NCBI GenBank assembly: GCA_036154155.1
Contig: JAYZLP010000010.1
Coordinates: 1 to 17,920, forward strand
DNA from: MGIIb-O5 sp036154155
Lineage (GTDB): Archaea > Thermoplasmatota > Poseidoniia > Poseidoniales > Thalassarchaeaceae
Direction of reading: 5' to 3'
Length of the DNA stretch: 17,920 nt
Shown here piece after piece: positions 14,940 to 17,920 of this stretch (the stretch's first letter is position 1; each line of letters starts with the position of its first letter). Under the pieces are notes generated by a model. The model searched no databases and was not told the DNA's origin. It was given only the letters and a program-made list of their open reading frames with translations. Position numbers and translations under genes: made by a program.

Positions 14940-15203
14940 ATGGCCGAGGTTAAGGAAATGACAATCCCACTAAGGGCTGCATGGTCGGTACCAAGGACCC
15001 GTAGGGCAAACAGGGCCATGTCGGAGATTCGCAAGCACGTCGCACGTCACATGAAGATGGGTGAGGACGAGGACATCTGGATTGATGAGGCAGTAAACCA
15101 CTACATATGGTCCAGGGGGATGCAGAAGCCCCCAAGGAAGATCACGGTCGTGTGCACGCGCGAGGAGGGCTTCCCGCTGGAAGTCAAGCTGATGGAGGAG
15201 TAA
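14940..15203 (+). CDS. rpl31e: Large-subunit ribosomal protein L31e
   Basis: The 87-residue product is eL31, located near the exit tunnel opening where nascent-chain factors dock. Diagnostic segments are TIPLRAAWSVPRTRRANRAM (near 8-27), IRKHVARHMKM, and the VNHYIWSRGMQKPPRKI stretch near 49-65. The archaeal L39e-L31e pairing is a well-known conserved gene order. Spacing to L39e is 4 bases after its stop. Confidence 0.96.
   Translation: MAEVKEMTIPLRAAWSVPRTRRANRAMSEIRKHVARHMKMGEDEDIWIDEAVNHYIWSRGMQKPPRKITVVCTREEGFPLEVKLMEE
15194..15200 (+). promoter_or_regulatory. Ribosome binding site of S17e
   Basis: GGAGGAG ends directly before the L31e stop codon and lies 5 bases before the ATG at 15206. 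It is the strongest Shine-Dalgarno sequence in the window. Confidence 0.7.
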
Positions 15204-15205
15204 GT

Positions 15206-15397
15206 ATGGGCAACATTAGACCATCCTTCGTCAAGATTAGGGCCTTGAGATTGGTCGAGCTCTATCCCGACCAGTTCACGGACGACTTCGATGCCAACAA
15301 GCACCTTGTCAGTGAGTTCTCGGACGTTGACAACAAGAGGATGAGGAACTGGATAGCTGGCTACATCACCCGCTACAAGCAAAGGCGCGTCGACTAA
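15206..15397 (+). CDS. rps17e: Small-subunit ribosomal protein S17e
   Basis: This 63-residue protein matches the short archaeal form of eS17. It starts MGNIRPSFVK, has YPDQFTDDFDANKHLV (about 20-35) and ends with RMRNWIAGYITRYKQRR. The typical family motif at the end is LRNRIAGYITR; here Trp replaces the usual Arg. It is the last ribosomal gene of the operon and begins 2 bases after the L31e stop. Many archaea place aIF6 after L31e, so finding S17e here is a less usual order. Confidence 0.93.
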   Translation: MGNIRPSFVKIRALRLVELYPDQFTDDFDANKHLVSEFSDVDNKRMRNWIAGYITRYKQRRVD

Positions 15398-15398
15398 G

Positions 15399-15413
15399 CG
15401 GATAGCTCATCCG
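15399..15413. other. Small inverted repeat after S17e
   Basis: CGGAT (15399-15403) and ATCCG (15409-15413) are separated by AGCTC in the 37-base gap between S17e and the methyltransferase gene. It could mark an mRNA processing site or attenuate read-through. No T-run follows, so it is not a convincing terminator. Confidence 0.25.
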
Positions 15414-15434
15414 TGAAGCCCCACTCGTTAGCAC

Positions 15435-16196
15435 ATGGGCGGGCGCCTTGATGTCGAACTCCCAGGAAATTCCGAGGGAATCTGCATAGTTCTTGTGAAC
15501 CCAAAGTTCGATGGAAATATTGGTGCAGTGGCTAGGTCCATGCTAAACTTTGGAATCAGCGATCTACGTATCGTGGGCAGGGATGGAGATTGGAGCGAGG
15601 AGACTCGGAACAGGGCGAAGCACGCACAGGAGATACTGGACTCGTGCGGGACGTTCGGGACATTGCAAGAGGCAACCGCCGATTGCTCTGCTGTCATCGG
15701 CACATCCGGAAAGAGGGAGATCGGCGATAGGATATCATTCAGGCATTTCATGCTCCCAGACGAGCTACCAAGGAGGCTAGGCGGGATAGCCGGGAGGATC
15801 GCGTTTGTTTTCGGCCCCGAGGATATCGGCTTGACGAACGAGGAGCTCCATGAATGCGACCTGCTAGTTACCATACCCACATGGGAGGGGTACCCGATCC
15901 TCAACCTGAGCCACGCCGTCTCGATTGTTTGCTATTCGTGGTTCACAACATCCGCGCAGGGGCAGTTCGCCGAATCCGAGGGAATGAGGCTACTGGATCC
16001 AGGTCTACGCGAGAGGCTCAGGTCCGAGGTATCCAGGCTCGTATCGTCCATGCCAACCAAGGAACACAAGAGGGGAGGCATAGAAGAGACCCTCCTGAGG
16101 GTGATAATGAGGGGCCTCCCTAAGGATGACGAGATACATAGGATACTATCTGTAATTTCCGAGGCGGCCGATGCCTTCGAAAATGGAGCGAAATGA
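15435..16196 (+). CDS. trmJ: TrmJ-type tRNA 2'-O-methyltransferase (SPOUT superfamily)
   Basis: The 253-residue enzyme belongs to the SpoU/TrmH class, which uses S-adenosylmethionine bound in a trefoil knot. All three class motifs are present: NPKFDGNIGAVAR (22-34), FVFGPEDIGLTNEEL (124-138), and YPILNLSHAVSIVCY (153-167). Arg34 is the expected catalytic residue. A C-terminal helical tail (about 195-250) is typical of TrmJ, which methylates position 32 of the tRNA anticodon loop. The exact target nucleotide cannot be read from sequence. The gene follows S17e by 37 bases and may share the ribosomal operon transcript. No clear Shine-Dalgarno sequence precedes the ATG at 15435. The nitroreductase gene converges on it with a gap of 17 bases. 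Confidence 0.9.
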   Translation: MGGRLDVELPGNSEGICIVLVNPKFDGNIGAVARSMLNFGISDLRIVGRDGDWSEETRNRAKHAQEILDSCGTFGTLQEATADCSAVIGTSGKREIGDRISFRHFMLPDELPRRLGGIAGRIAFVFGPEDIGLTNEELHECDLLVTIPTWEGYPILNLSHAVSIVCYSWFTTSAQGQFAESEGMRLLDPGLRERLRSEVSRLVSSMPTKEHKRGGIEETLLRVIMRGLPKDDEIHRILSVISEAADAFENGAK

Positions 16197-16213
16197 CTCC
16201 TTCGTTCTGTCGG

Positions 16214-16945
16214 TCACTCCTTTTTTGGCAATATTACTTCTGATGGTTCTGGACGATTCGCTTCGAAGGAATTAATTTTCTCGCCGCTCGGATAGCCCAG
16301 ACAAATCCCGCATAGTAACGAGTAATTATTACTGATGTCGAACTCCTTCCGAACCGCATCCTCCCACACTGCAACAGCCCCCTGTGGACATGTGCCCAAA
16401 CCCTTGGAATGAGCTGAAAGTATTAGATTCTGCATGAACAAGCCGGCATCAGAGGCGGAATACTTGCCCAACGATTTGTGAGTAAAAATAAACATCTCAA
16501 CCGGTGCTCCGAAAAACTCGTAATTTCGAGCCCAAGACTCATCACGGGCCTCTTTGTCGTCCTTGTCGATACCCATATGGGAAAAGAAATCCCTCCCTTG
16601 TTTCTTGCTCCTCTCTAGCAAGTCTTTGTGATATCGCCTCGTAATTATCCAATTACTAGTCGGCAGCCCCTTTCTTTTCAGTACGGCTTTGACCTTGCCG
16701 AGGAAACCTCCTCGGGCACCCTTTATTGCCTCCCATCTTGAAAGAAACTCTTTCGAAAGTCGATCACGCACGTCATCCTTGGCAACTGCCACCCGAATAG
16801 GCCTGGTGTTGCTCCAGCTGGGCGATGTGAGTCCGTCGGCAATGATTTCCTCAATTATCTCATCAGAAACTGGAGTGGATAGGAAATCCCTAGTCGAACG
16901 TCGTGATGATACAAATTCTTGAAAATCATTAGGTTCAAAATCCAT
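16214..16945 (-). CDS. Nitroreductase family FMN-dependent oxidoreductase
   Basis: The 243-residue protein has the nitroreductase fold, a dimeric FMN enzyme reducing nitro compounds, quinones or flavins with NAD(P)H. FMN-binding signatures are RRSTRDF (15-21), SPSWSNTRP (41-49) for the usual N-terminal P-S-x-x-N-x-Q/R-P loop, GTCPQGA (184-190), and GICLGYP (213-219). A longer charged middle section (about 70-140, rich in Lys, Arg and Asp) exceeds short nitroreductases and resembles subfamilies with a lid insertion. The gene sits 13 bases downstream of the four-cysteine gene on the same strand. Its Shine-Dalgarno GAGGTGG overlaps that gene's stop codon, so they are probably coupled. The substrate is unknown. 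Confidence 0.88.
   Translation of the reverse strand: MDFEPNDFQEFVSSRRSTRDFLSTPVSDEIIEEIIADGLTSPSWSNTRPIRVAVAKDDVRDRLSKEFLSRWEAIKGARGGFLGKVKAVLKRKGLPTSNWIITRRYHKDLLERSKKQGRDFFSHMGIDKDDKEARDESWARNYEFFGAPVEMFIFTHKSLGKYSASDAGLFMQNLILSAHSKGLGTCPQGAVAVWEDAVRKEFDISNNYSLLCGICLGYPSGEKINSFEANRPEPSEVILPKKE
16221..16226 (+). terminator. T-run downstream of trmJ, possible archaeal terminator
   Basis: Six T residues in a row on the + strand begin 25 bases after the trmJ stop codon. Archaeal RNA polymerase often terminates at short T-runs without a hairpin. The same bases encode Lys-Lys near the end of the convergent nitroreductase, so codon content alone could explain them. Confidence 0.3.
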
Positions 16946-16952
16946 TTTCTAA

Positions 16953-16959
16953 TCCACCT
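16953..16959 (-). promoter_or_regulatory. Ribosome binding site of the nitroreductase gene
   Basis: Read on the minus strand, GAGGTGG lies 7 bases before the ATG at 16945 and overlaps the last base of the upstream stop codon TGA. It indicates translational coupling of the two genes. Confidence 0.6.
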
Positions 16960-17309
16960 CAATTATTTTGATTCAAAGTCTCACTCACGAAATTTCCATT
17001 CATGTAGGTTTTTCTTTCCATATTCTCAAACTCTTCGACTGTGAAGCTGCCATCCAAAAAACCACCTCTAAACCGTTCCCATGAGCTGACATTCATTACC
17101 CAATAACACTCGGGGCAAATGGGATCTTCGACGTTCATCCCGGCCGAACCACCATGTAGATCTGCGTCTTTTATTTTGATAGGTTTCTTATTGCAATCAA
17201 CACAGTAAGCTGGCCGCATGAAGAATGCGGGGCCAAATAGCTCCATGAAATACTTCTTCGAAGACCTTAGCTTCCAAGGTCTAATGACCAATATATCCAG
17301 AATTCCCAT
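16959..17309 (-). CDS. Small four-cysteine protein, putative zinc-binding, unknown function
   Basis: I do not recognise this 116-residue protein. Two cysteine pairs, CVDC and, about 30 residues later, CPEC, could bind one zinc or another metal in a ribbon-like arrangement. The intervening region (KPIKIKDADLHGGSAGMN) contains a glycine turn and one histidine. The C-terminal part is acidic-aromatic (FLDGSFTVEEFENMERK) and likely helical. The frame stays open upstream to an ATG at 17444, but the ATG at 17309 is preferred because GGTGA sits just before it and the extra segment looks untranslated. The first residues (MGILDILVIRPWKL) may form a short strand or amphipathic helix. It lies directly upstream of the nitroreductase, and the pair probably form one transcript. 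Confidence 0.65.
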   Translation of the reverse strand: MGILDILVIRPWKLRSSKKYFMELFGPAFFMRPAYCVDCNKKPIKIKDADLHGGSAGMNVEDPICPECYWVMNVSSWERFRGGFLDGSFTVEEFENMERKTYMNGNFVSETLNQNN

Positions 17310-17491
17310 GATTGTCACCGAGGGTACCCCTTCTTGATGTATCCGTAAAGTAGGGTAGGAGATATGAAGCCTGCATAAGTTAGGAGAGGCAGGGTCCCCG
17401 AGATTACAAAAATGGGCCGACCAAGGAAACACTATCTTATGCATCCAAAGTCAATGACGGTTAGTTACGACTTAAGCGGATATACTGCCCC
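17310..17491. other. Intergenic region upstream of the four-cysteine gene
   Basis: About 180 bases separate the start of the four-cysteine gene from the end of the next minus-strand gene, the longest gap in the window. It holds GGTGA just before the ATG at 17309 as a ribosome binding site. I see no tRNA, hairpin terminator or repeat. A promoter for the four-cysteine/nitroreductase pair must lie here if they are transcribed independently. Confidence 0.4.
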
Positions 17492-17908
17492 TTAGTCCAG
17501 TATTGCTTCCAAGCCGATAGATTCCTCATCACTAAGCCAACTGAAGGTACTCTGTCTACGAATCAAGTATGCGAAGGGAGACTTTCGAAGAGAGTTTTCA
17601 TCCATTTGGTTCCTCTGTAGTTTCAACTTTATTCTCATCGCCTCTCCTCCGCGATGTTCATGTCCATGAGTCCAAGAATTATCCATATCTCCGGAAGTCA
17701 TTCTGATATCCGATGCGGTTTCACCAACAGCGATGAATCCAGAGCCTCCTGTGCCGAGAAGAAAAACGGGTGTACCCAGAGGCACAGAACCAGACTTTAG
17801 TCGGCATGTCCATTCAATCTCCGCAATAGAGCCATCTGCGGGGATCTTCTCCCACCATTTCCAGTGTTTGGGGTTGCATCTTACTAGGAGGCCGAATCTC
17901 TCTACCAT
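17492..17908 (-). CDS. EVE/PUA-like domain protein, possibly 5'-truncated by the window edge
   Basis: The 138-residue frame looks like an EVE-type PUA-like domain. The N-terminal FGLLVRCNPKHWKWWEKI resembles the 'W-x-F-Q-x-N-P-x-x-W' start of EVE proteins found in microbial genomes. The stretch PLGTPVFLLGTGGSGFIAVGETASDI (about 43-68) matches the family's 'GDxVFxWxSGGxxGIxAxGxI' strand pair. The second half, with a basic segment and RRQSTFSWLSDEE, is compatible with the end of the fold. EVE domains bind modified nucleobases in nucleic acids in studied cases; that function is inferred here. The ATG at 17908 fits a complete domain, but the frame remains open to the window edge, so a longer protein is possible. 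It ends about 180 bases before the four-cysteine gene. Confidence 0.6.
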   Translation of the reverse strand: MVERFGLLVRCNPKHWKWWEKIPADGSIAEIEWTCRLKSGSVPLGTPVFLLGTGGSGFIAVGETASDIRMTSGDMDNSWTHGHEHRGGEAMRIKLKLQRNQMDENSLRKSPFAYLIRRQSTFSWLSDEESIGLEAILD

Positions 17909-17920
17909 GAATTTGACATA

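Noticed and set aside
15550..16123. Plus-strand frames overlapping trmJ in other phases
   Set aside because: They conflict with the SPOUT motifs of trmJ and have no recognisable composition.
17310..17444. N-terminal extension of the four-cysteine protein
   Set aside because: Sequence looks non-coding (scattered Cys, Pro, His with no pattern), and GGTGA is directly before the ATG at 17309.

Overview
The window reads as a compact piece of archaeal chromosome, most likely from a marine Euryarchaeota lineage of the Poseidoniales (Marine Group II) or Thermoplasmatota-related type. Domain-level evidence is direct: an archaeal/eukaryotic-style SRP RNA with a GGAG-capped helix 6 hairpin, and a run of ribosomal proteins found only in archaea and eukaryotes (S19e, L39e, L31e, S17e). 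The lineage assignment is inference from an aerobic gene set (Mn-type superoxide dismutase, flavin reductases), moderate G+C content, heavy AGG arginine use, a Thermoplasma-like valyl-tRNA synthetase and very tight gene packing. No gene-free stretch exceeds 300 bases; the longest gaps are about 140-180 bases. I see no insertion sequence, CRISPR array, prophage, tRNA or rRNA.

Layout. Positions 1 to about 125 hold the 3' part of the SRP RNA gene (+), cut by the window edge. On the minus strand follow an EVE/PUA-like protein and a large HAE3/MMPL-type RND exporter. Divergent from the exporter is valS (+), whose stop directly abuts that of a serA-like dehydrogenase (-). Divergent from serA is a superoxide dismutase (+), followed by an unrecognised polytopic membrane protein (+). 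Convergent with that protein is an A-type Fe-S carrier (-). It is divergent from fdhD (+), which overlaps a TPR-repeat protein (-) tail to tail. From 12.2 to 14.2 kb lie a flavin reductase, a probable tiny two-helix membrane protein, a PqqD-like protein (all +) and a two-TM ectodomain protein (-).

From 14.3 to 15.4 kb is a ribosomal operon (S19e-L39e-L31e-S17e, +) with a TATA-like element in front, then a TrmJ-type SPOUT RNA methyltransferase (+). The right end, all on the minus strand, holds a nitroreductase preceded in its operon by a four-cysteine protein, then a second EVE/PUA-like protein at the window edge.

How it fits together. Most of the window is housekeeping: protein targeting (SRP RNA), tRNA charging (ValRS), ribosomal proteins, RNA methylation, serine biosynthesis, oxidative stress and Fe-S/molybdoenzyme maturation. 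Genes inside operons carry good Shine-Dalgarno sequences that often overlap the upstream stop codon, while several first genes lack one, as expected if many first cistrons are leaderless. I found no clear new defence or biosynthetic system. The least explained stretch is 12.2-14.2 kb (flavin reductase, micro-membrane protein, orphan PqqD-like protein, ectodomain protein). Other points to check are a ValRS with altered signature and an insertion, an RND exporter with only one proton-relay aspartate motif, and EVE-like proteins at both ends.
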